DNA from: Gnetum montanum | Lineage: Eukaryota; Streptophyta; Gnetopsida; Gnetales; Gnetaceae | Length of the DNA stretch: 64,000 nucleotides | Direction: 5' to 3' | Assembly: GCA_015680685.1 (NCBI GenBank) | Contig: MNCI01034026.1 | Span: forward strand, 883,320 to 947,319 | Shown here: piece after piece, positions 12,481 through 24,698 of the stretch | Layout of the letters: each line of letters begins with the position of its first letter | Numbering within the stretch: position 1 is the stretch's first letter | Program-made: the position numbers and the translations under genes | Notes under the pieces: model-generated | Databases searched by the model: none | Seen by the model: the letters and a program-made list of their open reading frames with translations, nothing else | Told to the model about the DNA's origin: nothing

Positions 12481-14400
12481 GGACAACTATGCTTAATTTC
12501 TCAAATCTCCCCCTTACAACCTAGTAGTGGGGGAGATGGCCATTCATGCTAACTGTTTATGTGGCTTCTCAATTTTCATCATTTTGTTTTTCATGTTTTT
12601 GTTTAACCTTTTGTTATTTTTACAACTTTTTGTTTTATGCCTTCTTTATCTTACNTAGCTAGGCCATCTTCTTGAGACACAAGAATTCTTCCATAGACAA
12701 TCTTTGTTCCTTATTTGAGAAAAAAAGAGAAGCAAGAAGTGAGAAAGGGCCTTAGTTAGAGGGGACCTTTAGGCATGGGTAACATGTCTTTCTAGTCCCA
12801 TAACTAGTTCTTATANGAGGTCCCTTTTTCATTAATAAAAATTTAACGAACTTGTGACCATGGTAGTTTTCAAGCTTGAAAAAGATTCAAAGGTTTGAAA
12901 AGGGTGTGGCTTCAAGGGAATTCAATACTCTTTGTACCTCTTTACATTCTTGAGTGCATGTGTGTTTTCATGGATTTTTACCATTCAATGTTGACCAATA
13001 ATATGAAGTTGAATAAGTCTTTGCATGATGTGGTTCACATAAAAAAATTTTAATAAATAAACAATTCAAAAAAAGAACATGATGAAAATTCAAAGCACAT
13101 CTCTTAGACAAAACAAATAGGCTACAAGCACTGGTTATGGGACTAGAAAGACATGTTACCCATGCCTAAAGGTCCCCTCTAACTAAGGCCCTTTCTCACT
13201 TCTTGCTTCTCTTTTTTTCTCAAATAAGGAACAAAGATTGTCTATGGAAGAATTCTTGTGTCTCAAGAAGATGGCCTAGCTATAAAGTGGTGATGTGAAG
13301 TCATTGAAAGTGGTTGGTTTTGGTCTAGACTAAGGTTGGACTTTATCGAATCATTTAACCACAAATTCCATAAGGGACTTCATGTGACCATGATTCGGAC
13401 ATCTATTCCATTCTCTCTCATCCATCAATGCTTTCCATAACTCACCTCACTACTAGTTTTCATGTTTTTTGTTTCATGTCTTAGTTTGATGTGCTAAAAT
13501 TTCTAAATAGTTTCTTTGGTTTTGGTCCTTAACTTTTAGCAACCATTAATCAACTATGGGGCACACTAACTCTTTAGTTGAGGTTATGCAAGGGTAAAAA
13601 GGACATGTGCTACTATGTGGAGGACCCACTTGCATATCTTGTGATTTGGTTAGTTAAGCTCCATTACTTGTAGATGTTGCTACAATCAAATATTTTGTGC
13701 ACTCCATCGTGCATCCAACTATGTGCTCCTTAAGGCATTTTTCTTCATAAAATATCATTCTCTAATCATTTCTAAATTTTCAAAACCTCAAGATCCTCTT
13801 CTAATATTTTTATCATATTATTGGCTTTTTGGGCTTCCATTTGACCCAAATTTTGTTCAAAAACTCCTTGTTTTTCATTACTTTTGACAAATTCAATAAA
13901 GATCAATAGTCATGTCAACTTAGCCTCATTGACTAGGCCCTATCAACGAAGCCCAAAAATTCCATAAATACTTTCCAATACTGTGAAAAGTTTTGTTAGC
14001 TTCTTTCAAATGGAAGGGAAGTTTTTGCAATTTTTCAAAGCTCAAAACCTTCCAGAGCCCATAACATTCATACCATTTGTCCAAATCACTTCATTCTTCA
14101 AACCTGTAGCTACTAGAGGAAAGCTCTTCATTGTGGGAATCATAAACCTTAAGGTTTTTGATGAAAATTTTTCAAAACGTTTCTAACTTCCCCAAAGGGT
14201 TAATAAATAAAATAATATTAAACCATAAATTTTTGAAAGTTTAACCCTTCCAACAAACTTTGCTAAATCTAAAATTATTTATTAATAATAAAATAATATT
14301 AAAATAATCAACCAAACCATGATCAAAACTTAGCTAAGTGTAACTACCCAAAGAGATAAGGTATTTCCAATGTTTCAAAATTACACATTAAGTGCTACTC
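12481..14400. other. Non-coding stretch of element A after integrase
   Basis: AT-rich, no convincing ORF. It contains the perfect inverted repeat at 12,656-13,282, described separately. The block at about 13,020-13,283 recurs inverted at 55,300-55,560, so it is part of this element family's region downstream of integrase. Confidence 0.6.
12656..13282. repeat. Perfect 149-bp inverted repeat bracketed by single Ns
   Basis: 12,656-12,804 is the exact reverse complement of 13,134-13,282, with no gap. Homology extends to 12,815 with three mismatches. Single N bases sit exactly at 12,655 and 12,816, on both sides of the left arm. A third, diverged copy of the right arm at about 55,300-55,400 supports the right arm as the native sequence and the left arm as an inverted insert. 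Confidence 0.9.
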
Positions 14401-14422
14401 CTTGGTTATGTTGTGATTACAG

Positions 14423-17190
14423 ATGGCACCAAGATGAAAATTCTCATAGGAAGGAGGAACATCACAACCAAAGGACAAACGATCCATAATTGGAAGGGGC
14501 AAGGAAGAACAAGCCCAGAAGTAGGTAGTAGAAACTCATGCAACGGGACCTCTTTGGAAGGAGTCCAAAGTGGAATTTGTTTGATAGATTCTCGAAGAAG
14601 AGATTGTGATTGAACAATCCCAAAGAGGAGAGGCATCAAGGCCTGTACCAAGACTTGATGTCACATCAACACAAGCCTACCTAGATATGATCAAGCCTTG
14701 TGAGGTCCAACACTTAGTTTTCTAAGAAGTTAAGATGTAATTGTAAAGCTCTCCCATGTGGCTAATCATCATTACCATTGAGAAGTGGTACATGGAAGAG
14801 ACATATCTCTTTTGGAATAATAGAAAGCTAAGAGCTACTATGAGAATCAAGGACATACATGTGTTTCACTTGGCAAAAGCTATTGCACAGGCTCTTGGTT
14901 TGCTTGATTTTAGCACTCATGTGGCAGAAATCTCCACACAAGTAGACCCTGAGATAAAAAGGGAGTGGACCCAGTGGTGTTATGTGGTTGATCGTAAGGA
15001 GTTTGACATGCTCACACTGGTAGAGCATATATACGTCAAGATAGCAGCCTATCACCTCAATCGAATGGTGAGGTCCACTAAGATAAAAACCTTCTCTACC
15101 TGAGCATGTGCATCTTTAAGTGGGAAATTCCCTATTAACCATCCATAGCTAATCTATTTGAAGATAGAGAAGCATTTCAAGGAGAATGAATGTGGAAGGA
15201 AAACCTTGCCATTTGCATGCCTTATAATTAGAAAACTCTATAGAAGGCTAGGGATAATCTGCTACACCAATGACACAATCAAACATACTCCCATCGCCTC
15301 CTAGTCTAAAATGATGAAGGATAATATCCCTATTGTATTAAAAGAGGAGGAGTAGCAACTAACACTTCCACCACCCACTTAGGAAACAATGTTGGAGGCC
15401 TGCGTAGCCATTGAGCACCTGCAAAAAATTTGAGAGTAGCTCTTACATGAGTGGGAGCAATAAGTAGGAACAAGTGGTGGGGATTCATTTATGTACCATT
15501 GTACAATGAGCCACCTTAATGAAGTGGCTCAAATGATCAACTAGATGGAGGGAGGTGGACGAATATTCTTAACCCAAATAATGTAGTTACCCATGAGGTC
15601 AAATCCTAGTGCTTGAGAGGTGACGGTGTCTCTCTCACAATAATAGCAATTCCTAGAAATATTTGGAAATACCACTACCTTTTTGATGTGCATGGAGGAA
15701 AGTGAAGGGGAAACTGTATTGGTGATGTAGCACCAAAGGAAGAAGATAGCAACAAAAGTACTGAAGTACTAAACACACTGGTGGTGCCTGTAATAGACAT
15801 TGTTACACTAAGAGAAGGGCAGACATCCACATGATCTGTTAGCAGAAGACTAAGTGTAGCCCAACATGAAGAGTTGTTAGACCAACTGGTGTGAACTAGG
15901 CAATTGATTTTTGATATCTTTGATTTTTTAAATAACATCATCACAACCTAGTCAGAGTTGTTTTAAGCAAAGTGTAAATGCATCATTCTGGAAGAACAAC
16001 TCAAAATGGCTCAAGCACAAAACCAATGCTTAGCCATGGAGGTTGCCAAATTAAAAGCTCATCTTGTTGATCTCATGCTTCTCAACCCTACATTGAGAAG
16101 AGATGAAGCTTTTCAACAACTTTAAGATAGACTCAAACAAGCTAAGGAAAGGATGGTGATGGTTTTCTTTGACTAGTCCATGGACAAGGCCAAAACATAT
16201 TTAATTTAGAAGGACTTGGTTCAACCACATCTAGAGAATGAGATGCTAACTAAAAAAAATCATCACCTATGGAATGTTGACGTGAAGAAATAGAAAATGC
16301 AAGAATTCATCCATCAATAGCAAGAGCAACTAGCTAGGGTGAACATTGAGCTTAGGAGATTGGTAGCTGAGAATAGATGTCTTTCTATGGAGGAAGTTCA
16401 TGCCTTATGCTAAAAATATACGATTGAGATTGTTGCGTAGAAGAATGAGGCTCTTAAATTTAAGAGAGTCAAGAACCACTACATAGATCAAGTTGGCCTA
16501 TAAAAAGAAGTTAATGAAAAACACATCTAGATGGCTAAGGCAAAAGTCAATGAGACCCTCTAGAAACTCTAGCAAGGAAAAGAAGTATGATAATCTATTA
16601 TTGATAGGATAGATGCCTACAACAAAGCAACGATCTGCATGAAGGAGTTGCAAATTGAAGACATGACTGAGTATATGGAGCTTGCCAATCTTTGATATGC
16701 AAACCTGGAAATGATGACTGCCAGATGACCATAGTTACAGTTTGAGGAGTAGGTGTTCAACTCATACTTATTGCATGAGATAGAGTTCAAGCATCACAAG
16801 GAGACCAAGCAAAAGCTTAAGACTACAAATGCTGAACTTGAAGTTCTCAGGGCAAGATTCACTAATCAAAAAACAACTACTGAGAACTTAGCCAAAAGGA
16901 TGAAGGACTACTAAGAACTACAAAATGTAATTAGAACATTTGACATCAAAGACAAAAAATTTGTCACATAGTTTGGAAATGTTAGGGAGCTTTTCCCAAT
17001 AATGTCTTGTCCTTGGGATATGCCCATTCTAGCCAACATTGGTGAAGCTGCATGGACTATACATGGTTCCAAGAGTAAGGAGGAGAAGATGAAAGCATTA
17101 TTGGATGTTTTTCATCTTCCACCAAAAGTTATAGTAGTAGTAGGAAAGTCACAATAGCCTCAACCACCATGTGCACCCAAAGTATGAGAA
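14423..17190 (+). pseudogene. Coiled-coil extra ORF (env position) of element A
   Basis: Starts at MAPR after a splice-acceptor-like TGATTACAG. A clear open part is 14,756-15,103 (MWLIIITIEKWYMEETYLFW..). From about 15,970 to 16,980 another frame encodes a long heptad-like, Gln/Glu/Lys/Leu-rich segment (for example ILEEQLKMAQAQNQCLAMEV), ending in a Pro-rich tail near 17,160. Stops are mainly TAG or TAA at likely Gln codons. The position between integrase and the 3' LTR is that of env-like or additional ORFs of Athila elements, but I see no transmembrane segment and do not recognise the family. Confidence 0.5.
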
Positions 17191-17464
17191 GGTTCCTTAG
17201 AACCTCATGAGCCTCCACCACCTAGGACCATTTAATCTTCTTCCTTGTCTTCATGCCATTAGAGGAATTATGTTTGTAATTTTGTCTTGGTATTCAATTT
17301 TGTAGTCCTAAGCATCAGAATTTTTTGTAATGACTATATATCCATACACTCAGCACTTAGTACTTTTTTATATGGGTGTTTGTGTTTGTAGTAGGTCTAT
17401 CTTCAGTCAATAATCCCATACCTTTCCAAATTTGTAAGGAACTTGAGGACAAGTTTTCATTTAG

Positions 17465-17528
17465 TCATGGGGGTATGATGAATCATGGATTGGCTGTGTT
17501 GATTAGGCCTCATTGATTAAGCCTCATT
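17465..17528 (+). repeat. Polypurine tract and first bases of the 3' LTR of element A
   Basis: GTCATGGGGGTATGATGAATC: the purine tract is followed by TGATGA. The same junction occurs on the minus strand at 53,868 (element B). Only 54 LTR bases remain before copy 3 starts. TCATT at 17,524-17,528 would be the left target-site duplication of copy 3; its partner is in the sequence gap. Confidence 0.65.
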
Positions 17529-18721
17529 TGAAACACCCTAAAATTTCAAGGCACTCTTGCTTCACCAGGGTATTGGAAATGAGGCAAACACTTCCAAAAG
17601 TGTAGCCTCATGATAGTTTGGCAGGAAATAAATGCACTAAGTTTAGACTATTCAGTTTGGCAAGTTTTCTACCTCTAGAGCTGACAGGCCTGATGGACTC
17701 TCCGACCTGCCCACCTGGGCAATTCACCTGGCTGACAGTCTACCTAGAAGCTGTGTTAGGGGTTGTTGGCAGTACTCAGGATGGACAAAATAGTTTGGCA
17801 AGTTTTCTGGTGGAGAATTTTGCTATGCTACGCTATGTAGCATAGCAGACTTCGGAAGATAGTTTCTTAGGCAATCAAATGTAAATTAATATAGAACAGG
17901 GTGCTACGCTATGCTAGGCTATGCAGCGTAGCATAGCGTAGCAAAGGAAAATCAAAAAGGCCTAGCTTACCAAGTGATTCCAATGAAGAAATTGCACTCG
18001 GCAAGCACTCTGGCCTACAAAACTAGTTGCATTGTTCGACTTCAAGTCCTTTAGCAAGGTCTCTTACTAGAAAGTGGTAGATTGAGCAAAATGTAGGATA
18101 TGCTGGCTGCTATGCTATGCTACGCTACATAGCGTAGTGACAATACAAGAATAACAAGAAATGTTTCAAATGCAAGTTCAGCAAGTTCAGAGGCTCCCCT
18201 TTGCAAAAGGAAAAAGTTGCAGCTATTTGCATGGTCAAAGCTTCAAACAAGTGTTTGAAACTTCATCACGAGTTGCAGATAAAGCTGACTGCTACGCTAT
18301 GCTACGCTACATAGCATAGCATAGCGTAGCAGAGATGCAAACTAAATGAAGTGCTTCAGAAGTTAACTCGATGTGCGCTGAAGCTTTCAATAGATGCAGT
18401 TGACTTCAATGTAAATTTCCCTTTCAAACTGGTGGCTATGTCATGCTATGCTACATAGCGTAGCACAGCGTAGCAAGTAGCTATGCTATGCTAACATGCT
18501 AGGCTACATAGTATAGCATAGTGTAGCAAATAGCCACACTACATCAGTGTGCTTCATATCTTGCTTGCGTTGTTTGCATAGTTGATGCTAGCACTTCCAT
18601 TTTTAACAACATGATTGCAGTGTAGCAGGTTCACAATCAGCTTTGCACATCCATGCAATATGGGCACGTCAGCATCTCGTGGGTCTAGGATATGTGTCAT
18701 CCAGGCCTCATTTCTTGCATA
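17529..18721 (+). repeat. Left piece of the 5' LTR of Tat copy 3
   Basis: Begins TGAAACACCCTAAAATTTC and runs parallel to 51,121 to about 52,306 of the 3' LTR. It ends at the junction with copy 2. The TATA box seen in the 3' LTR (52,312-52,325) is lost here, so this LTR could not start transcription in the usual way. Confidence 0.85.
17821..18536. repeat. Palindrome array GCTAYGCTA..TAGCRTAGC in LTR
   Basis: At least six palindromes built from GCTACGCTA and its complement TAGCGTAGC occur at about 17,821, 17,904, 18,110, 18,291, 18,433 and 18,481. Some are 40 bases long and nearly fully self-complementary. Equivalent palindromes stand in the 3' LTR at 51,420-52,112. Confidence 0.85.
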
Positions 18722-20154
18722 CTACATCATGCAACATAGCGTAATGACACTTAGTGTAATTCTTCTTAACACAGTCCGACATCAGAAGGTGACTTACTTC
18801 AATAGATTTGGTGAAGTTTAAGGCCTGAGCAGCGTAATATGCGACTTCTTGCATATCCGGCTAAGTCTTTTGTCCAGGGTCAGGCTTACGCTCTATTACA
18901 CAAGACAGCGTAATGAGCTTCAAAAAAGTCAAAAGAAAAGTCCAAGGGAAGCGCAACAGATCGGCCCCTTTCTTTTTGCAGATTGATTGCCTTACACTCG
19001 TTATGCTACGCAGCGTACGTAAGCGTAACTTATTGTCGGGTTGATCATGTTTTACGCTTCACTACGCTTTGCTGCATAAATGAGCATAAAATAGCTTGAC
19101 TCAATATTTCCATGCTTTGTTACGCTCTACCATGCGATGCAACGTAAACAAGTGAAATACAACGTAAAGCCAACTAAAGCAATTACGCATTTGCTATCCA
19201 TACGCGCAATACGCCGATAAGTGTATTTGTGCGTAATCATGGAGCAGCTTCAGCAAAGTGTTGATAGCGTGCGTCTCAATGTGACGTGACATAGCCAGTT
19301 CATCAAGACAACGGCATTCGGAAACTTCGGGACATGTGTCATCAAGGCCATGCCTTTTCCGTATGTTATAAATACCCCAGTCGGTGAAGAAAAGGGGGAC
19401 CTTCTTTTTTCGACACATTTTTGAGAGAAGGACAACAGCTGACATCTTGAACTTTTTGGTAGTTATCATCCTTGAGCAGAAACAATAAACATTCTTGGAG
19501 CATTTTGGCAGCAGGAGCGATCACCCCCTTTTGGGGAAGATACAATTCTCCCATCGGTGATCCTTGGCAGTTTTGAGCAGAGACTATCCAAAGCAAAGAA
19601 GATAGATCAGAGATCACGAGATCATCTGGTGAGGTTGGCAAGATCTATTGGCTAGACATAGTTGGTTTATAAGCATCCAAGCTTGACCTTCCTTGAACTT
19701 CGTCTTTGGCTTTTGAGGTAGACCGAGCTTTATTCTGCACTCCTTGTTAAACAGTTTTCTTATTATTTTGTGTACATTTCCACACAAGATAATCGGGATC
19801 TTCCCATTGTAACTTTGTATACAAAATACTCGTTTCTTTCGGGTCAAAGTATAGATCTTGAAATCATGCATTTCTCTTAGATCTGATTCCATTTTTCGCA
19901 TTAACGTTGTCATTATTGCAATTTATTTACATCGTTTTCCTCTCCTTTCACGATTTACCGAATTAGATCGTCCCACGAAATGTCTACAATATTCATCGAT
20001 TTACTGATTTAGTAAGTTCCTGTCTGATCGACAAGACCGTTCAGGGCACTACGGATTCATTTTCTCCAGCACAGCCCTCGCACGGATCTGTGGTTAAGAT
20101 TGTGTACACGGATTTTGTTTGGTATTCCAGCTGCCGACATTTTCCGTCGTTACA
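18722..20154 (+). repeat. 5' LTR of Tat copy 2 (5'-truncated)
   Basis: Matches the 3' LTR from 34,504 on. The first 174 bases of the 3' LTR (34,330-34,503) have no counterpart here. Ends GTCGTTACA at 20,154. TATA box TTATAAATACCCC is at about 19,366-19,379. In the first ~200 shared bases I count about nine differences from the 3' LTR, mostly transitions. Confidence 0.88.
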
Positions 20155-20160
20155 GTTTTC

Positions 20161-20179
20161 TGGTGCTAGAAGGAGGGCC
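20161..20179 (+). promoter_or_regulatory. Primer binding site, copy 2
   Basis: TGGTGCTAGAAGGAGGGCC starts six bases after the LTR end, identical in core to copy 1. Used for minus-strand priming by a tRNA that I do not identify. Confidence 0.75.
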
Positions 20180-20408
20180 TAGGCTCCGATTCGTATTTTT
20201 TACTAGTAGCCCTATTAGCAATCTACACCTGCGTCACCAAAAAACATGAACGTAATACCTCTAGGGAAGTTTACGAAACATCGTGCGGTGTAGATCAGTC
20301 ACAGTAACGATTCCTTTGGAATCCTATAGGGTAGAAAGCCTAATAGCAATCTTCTTTGTTCATCATCTTTTAGATCTAGTCATTTGTCACCGTTAACCTA
20401 CTTGATCA

Positions 20409-23332
20409 ATGGATTCTGCACACACAGCTACAGCTGCCATGATTACCACTGACTCGGGTGCCACATTTGTGAACCCTATCGTCGTCATTGGACCAGCCTC
20501 TGGTGTTGTAGGACCTCAGGGACCATCACGTCGTTCGTTGAGGTTACAGGGTAAAGATCCTATTTTGACTGTCATGACACCTGAGGAATATAACTTTATC
20601 TGCGTCAAGATCCAGGCGAAGCTTGCTCTCAGCCGAGCCAAAATCGAAGCAAAACGAAATTTTGAGATGATCCACCGAGGGGGTCAGGATTTTACCCCAA
20701 CGGCCTATGACATTATTCCTTTAACAGAACATCACCATGAAATCATAACACAATTGGTCATGGCTAAGAGTCAGGCTACCCGGGCTATGCAAGAACCTTA
20801 GAACGGGGAGGAAGAAGATGATGAATTTGCAACCCAGTCTGAACATTCATGCCATACTCTGAGCCCTCATACCTACATAAATCCCCTTTTTCCTTACAAC
20901 GGAGAAGCCACCCCTCTTAATCCCGCCATGACTATCCAAGCTCACATTCCTGTCATCCCACAAGCCACTACGCAGCCGCTAGGGCTGCAAGTGCAAATAC
21001 CCCAAAATAACATGGGGGCGGCCTCGTCACCACGCGTGCTCAGCATTCTGTCGGTGGTTCCAACATCCACTGTGCCCCATTTCATCCCTCAGATTCAACC
21101 CCATCCCACATCTACAACTCGCCCAGTGCAGACTTTATCGCTGCCACCCCCTCCAACCCAACAGATCACCGCCATCGTTTAGCCACAGTTATCCGTCCAA
21201 CAGCCTACAGCGAGTCAGTGGACCATCCCCGCAGCACAATATAACCAGTCTGCGGTATATGGTGTGCAACCCCCAGTTGCACCTGCAACCCATATTCTGC
21301 AGATGGTCCCACAATATCCTTATCCTTATCTCGCGCAGCCGGCAGTGTCTAATCTCTCTTCCCAAACTAGTGGATGGTGGTCTTCATAGGCACCCCTGTC
21401 TGCAAGGATCCCCGCCCCGCCATCTACCGGCCAAACCATTCCTTCATTTCCACTCCCTGGTACCACTCCCCTAGTTCAACCCCCTATGCCTTTTTCCTAA
21501 ACATCTTCATCGACAGGCTTGGATTAGGCCTTCTTGCTTATTCAGACCTTCACCGAGGAGGTTAGACGCCTTAAAGCCACTGGGTCAGACACTATACAGA
21601 TCATGGACTTCTATCAAGATGATCCTATTAGTCTAGCGGTCCCCATGCTGTCGTTGCCCCCAGGGATGTCCTTACCTCATTTTACCAAGTATAATGGGGA
21701 GGGAGATTCGAATGCTCACTTGGTCACCTTTAGATCTGAATCCTTGTTGCTACAACAGTGGCCTCACACGATTATCTGCGTCTTTGCTATGTCTTTGACA
21801 GGGAAAGCTTTGGATTGGTATCGAGCCCTCCCTCGCTCTTCCATCTCAACCTTGGAAGAGCTTCTGACACAATTCGTGACTCGATTTAAATACAACTTAA
21901 AGCTGGAAGTCACATTGGATCAACTCATGGGAGTGAAACAAGACCCGCTCGAACCAGTCCAAAAGTTCATACAGCGCTGGAGTGCTACTTTGAATGAAAT
22001 CCGTGAGCCAATCACGGAGCCATACTTACTGGCCATCTTCAAAGGAGCAGTCAATGATTTTATCAAGTCTAAGCTGTATTACCTTTTCCCTAACTCTTTA
22101 CATCAGGCCTTCACTCAAACTAAAAGCATCCAAGATGTTGCAGAGGCCAGCAAAGACCCAGCGTATGTCACCTACAAAAACGCTCACAACAAGGGCAAGG
22201 ACAAAGGTAAAGCGACGACAACGATAGTAGTTGCGTTGGCTGAGGGCACAAAGAACAAGAAAAAGAAGGCACCTATAGCGCCTCCTGAGACCATGGCTAG
22301 TGCAAGCAGCACCAGCCAAGACACAACTACCCCTGAAAAACCCCCCAGCCAAAACCAAACTTTGAGCGTAAGGATCACTCAAAGTACACAGCCCTGCCTG
22401 TGAAACACTCAGAACTGTTGAAATAATTGTTAGGGGTAGGATACATTCAGCCTAATAAGGTATCCGAAGAAGCTCTGAAGCGTCACAGGCATCATTGTGA
22501 ACTACTGAAGAATCCTTCTTTAGCCCTACCTAACGAACCACCAGTTCCGAGGTCTTTTAGGCTGGATCGCTTCTGTGACTACCACCAGTTGTGTGGTCAC
22601 GACACAGATTACTGTTGGGTGTTGAAAGATGACATTCAACGCATGATCGACGATGGTCATTTAAAACTAGACGGCAGTAGTCCAACATGTCCGAAAAACC
22701 AAGCGTTGCACATGTATAAGGATCCGTTGAATGCAAACAACGCACCCTATACAATCAACGTGCTGAGTACGGACAGTGAGAGGAAAGTACCGCCCAAACA
22801 ACCTTTTGTTTTGCGTGTACCTACCAACTCACAAAAGGGGGCAAACTTTTCATCGACAGCTAGTGGTGTCTTGAGGCCACCCTTCATCATCCGGGCACCT
22901 TCCCTAGAGTTGACTCAGCCTCCCAGTAACGATAAAGCCACAGCCATGTCCGTGCCCACATCTAAGGCACCTTTCATTCTCAGGGTGCCAAAATCACCGG
23001 CTGCCCCTTTTACGCAGGGGCAAGCTTCTAACGTAAGTCACCAACCATCACCCAATAAACAGAAGGAAGGGAATGCATCTAGTAATGCGGCACAAAATCA
23101 CCTGACACTAGGCTTCGCTAGGCCCAAGCCCATGGCCTCTGTCCTTGCGTCTGCGCCTTTTGGGAAAGACAAGGGTATAGAAACACAATCATCGCCCCTT
23201 CACAAGAAAAAGAACAACCCCTCGACCGACGCTGTTCTGCCCAAAGAGATCCGTGTCTTAGGGCGAATGGAAGAAGACAAAGGGGATAAACAAGCCAGTA
23301 AAGAATGGGATCTTCTCGACGTGTTTACGTAG
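20409..23332 (+). pseudogene. Gag, Tat copy 2
   Basis: Starts MDSAHTATAAMITTDSG. N-terminal region 20,409-20,801, a Pro/Gln-rich linker (20,930-21,520), then the Retrotrans_gag core at 21,534-22,403 with FTKYNGEGDSNAHLVTFRSE and KALDWYRALPRSS, a basic KGKDKGK segment, and the distal domain at 22,427-23,332. The distal part has the nucleic-acid-binding knuckle FCDYHQLCGHDTDYC, the C..H..C..H..C arrangement usual in Tat Gag. Broken by a few stops, such as TAG after MQEP (20,801) and in the linker, and by small frame changes. It then runs in the same frame into protease through TAGs at Gln-like positions. Confidence 0.85.
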
Positions 23333-24187
23333 GTCAAATAGGCTTTGAAACAAAAAAATACAACGCTGAGCCTCTATGACCTGCTCATGACATCTCAAAA
23401 ACACCATGAGGCCATGGTCCACGTGCTAACATCCATACCTGTGGAGAAAAGCTTACCAGTGGAGGAGGAAGCGATACATGTTGTCATGTTTCCCTCCGAT
23501 ACTAGGCGACCTAAACCTACCTCGTTGACCTTTCATGACAAATCCATCAAAGACGATCCAAAGAAAGGTCAAGTGACAACTGAGCCCATGTTTTTCACCA
23601 TCTGGGTTAGTTAATACCGGATCCGGAGAGTCCACGTGGACGACGGCGCAGCTACAAATATCATTCCTTATCCCATCGTGGATAGGTTAGGTCTAGTCAA
23701 CCAGATCAGTCCCACAATGACAACATATGTAAATTCATTCAACGGAGCATGGGTTCAGGTCAAGGGGATGGTGCGCATTGAGTTCGTGGCAGGGGAATAA
23801 TTCGCGACTGATGCCACATTCCTTGTAGTTGAGGAGATGCCTGGGTTCAACTTAATTCTAGGAAGGTCCTGGTTAGCCCAACTGAGGATGGTTTCATCAC
23901 CTATCCATCAGAAAATACACTTACCCTGTGCAGGGGGAGAAGTTGTAATACACGGTGACGAAATCACCCCCAAAACTGTCAACAACATCGAAGAGGACTG
24001 GGGTTTGGAGATAGAAACATCGGATACTCAAACCCATTCCCGAATCCCTAAACAAACCAAAACGAATGATGACAGTCTAGCCTGGGCCAACCTGCCATTT
24101 CCGGATGGTAATGTAGAAGAGTCAGACGGCAAACCTCCCCGTCCTTACGCACCACTGAGCGTAAAGGCCATAAAGAAACAATTATGA
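23333..24187 (+). pseudogene. Retropepsin-type protease, Tat copy 2
   Basis: Same frame as the distal Gag. Conserved lead MTSQKHHEAMVHVLTSIPV, active site VHVDDGAATNIIPYPIVDRL near 23,630-23,690, and FNLILGRSWLAQLRMV at 23,843-23,890. In-frame stops occur at 23,612 (VS*YRIRR) and in GE*FATD near 23,800. Ends KAIKKQL at 24,187. A GT at 24,207 is a candidate donor for splicing to the RT ORF. Confidence 0.82.
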
Positions 24188-24424
24188 ATTAGTGATTAAT
24201 TTGAATGGTAATCACGTGCATTTTTACATCTTTACTAATTTTGCCTTTTATGCTTAGCAGTTTGCATTGTCAATCTTATTTCATATATTCATACATATTT
24301 ACGCTTTCTATTCATTACGCTTATTATTCATTATGCTTGCTATGCATTACGCTCCTTGGTCATCTTAGTACAATTACGCTGAAATGTACATTATTATCAA
24401 TTACACTTTCAAAATTACGCAGAT

Positions 24425-24500
24425 GGCCTGCAATGGCCTAAAACTACCTCGTATCTTACACAAACACTACCTGGCGGCCCGTGATGGCCTTAAACTAGCA
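24425..24500 (+). repeat. Minisatellite R1 of copy 2 (two units)
   Basis: Two units: GGCCTGCAATGGCCTAAAAC and GGCCCGTGATGGCCTTAAAC. Same family and place as the arrays in copies 1 and 3. Confidence 0.7.
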
Positions 24501-24698
24501 ATTCCGTGCTATAGCAATGCCAATTATCAATAATCTTTAACAATTTCGTTTACGCTTCGCAAATAACGATATAAAGCCAAAAATAGACAAATATACAAAT
24601 AGCATTTAAAACCATACAGAAAAGCTTAATACCAATATTGTCAACATTCACATAACTATTGTTCAATCCTAATCAATAAAATTATGCGTAAGTTATAG

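Larger units (their letters stand above)
10283..17528 (+). mobile_element. Athila-like Ty3/gypsy element A (3' part, heavily decayed)
   Basis: It starts in the middle of the RT domain directly next to the LTR of copy 1, followed by RNase H, integrase, a long non-coding stretch, a coiled-coil ORF remnant and a polypurine tract plus LTR start at 17,465-17,528. The upstream half is presumably beyond copy 1, off the window. Copy 3 interrupts its LTR at 17,529. Confidence 0.65.
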
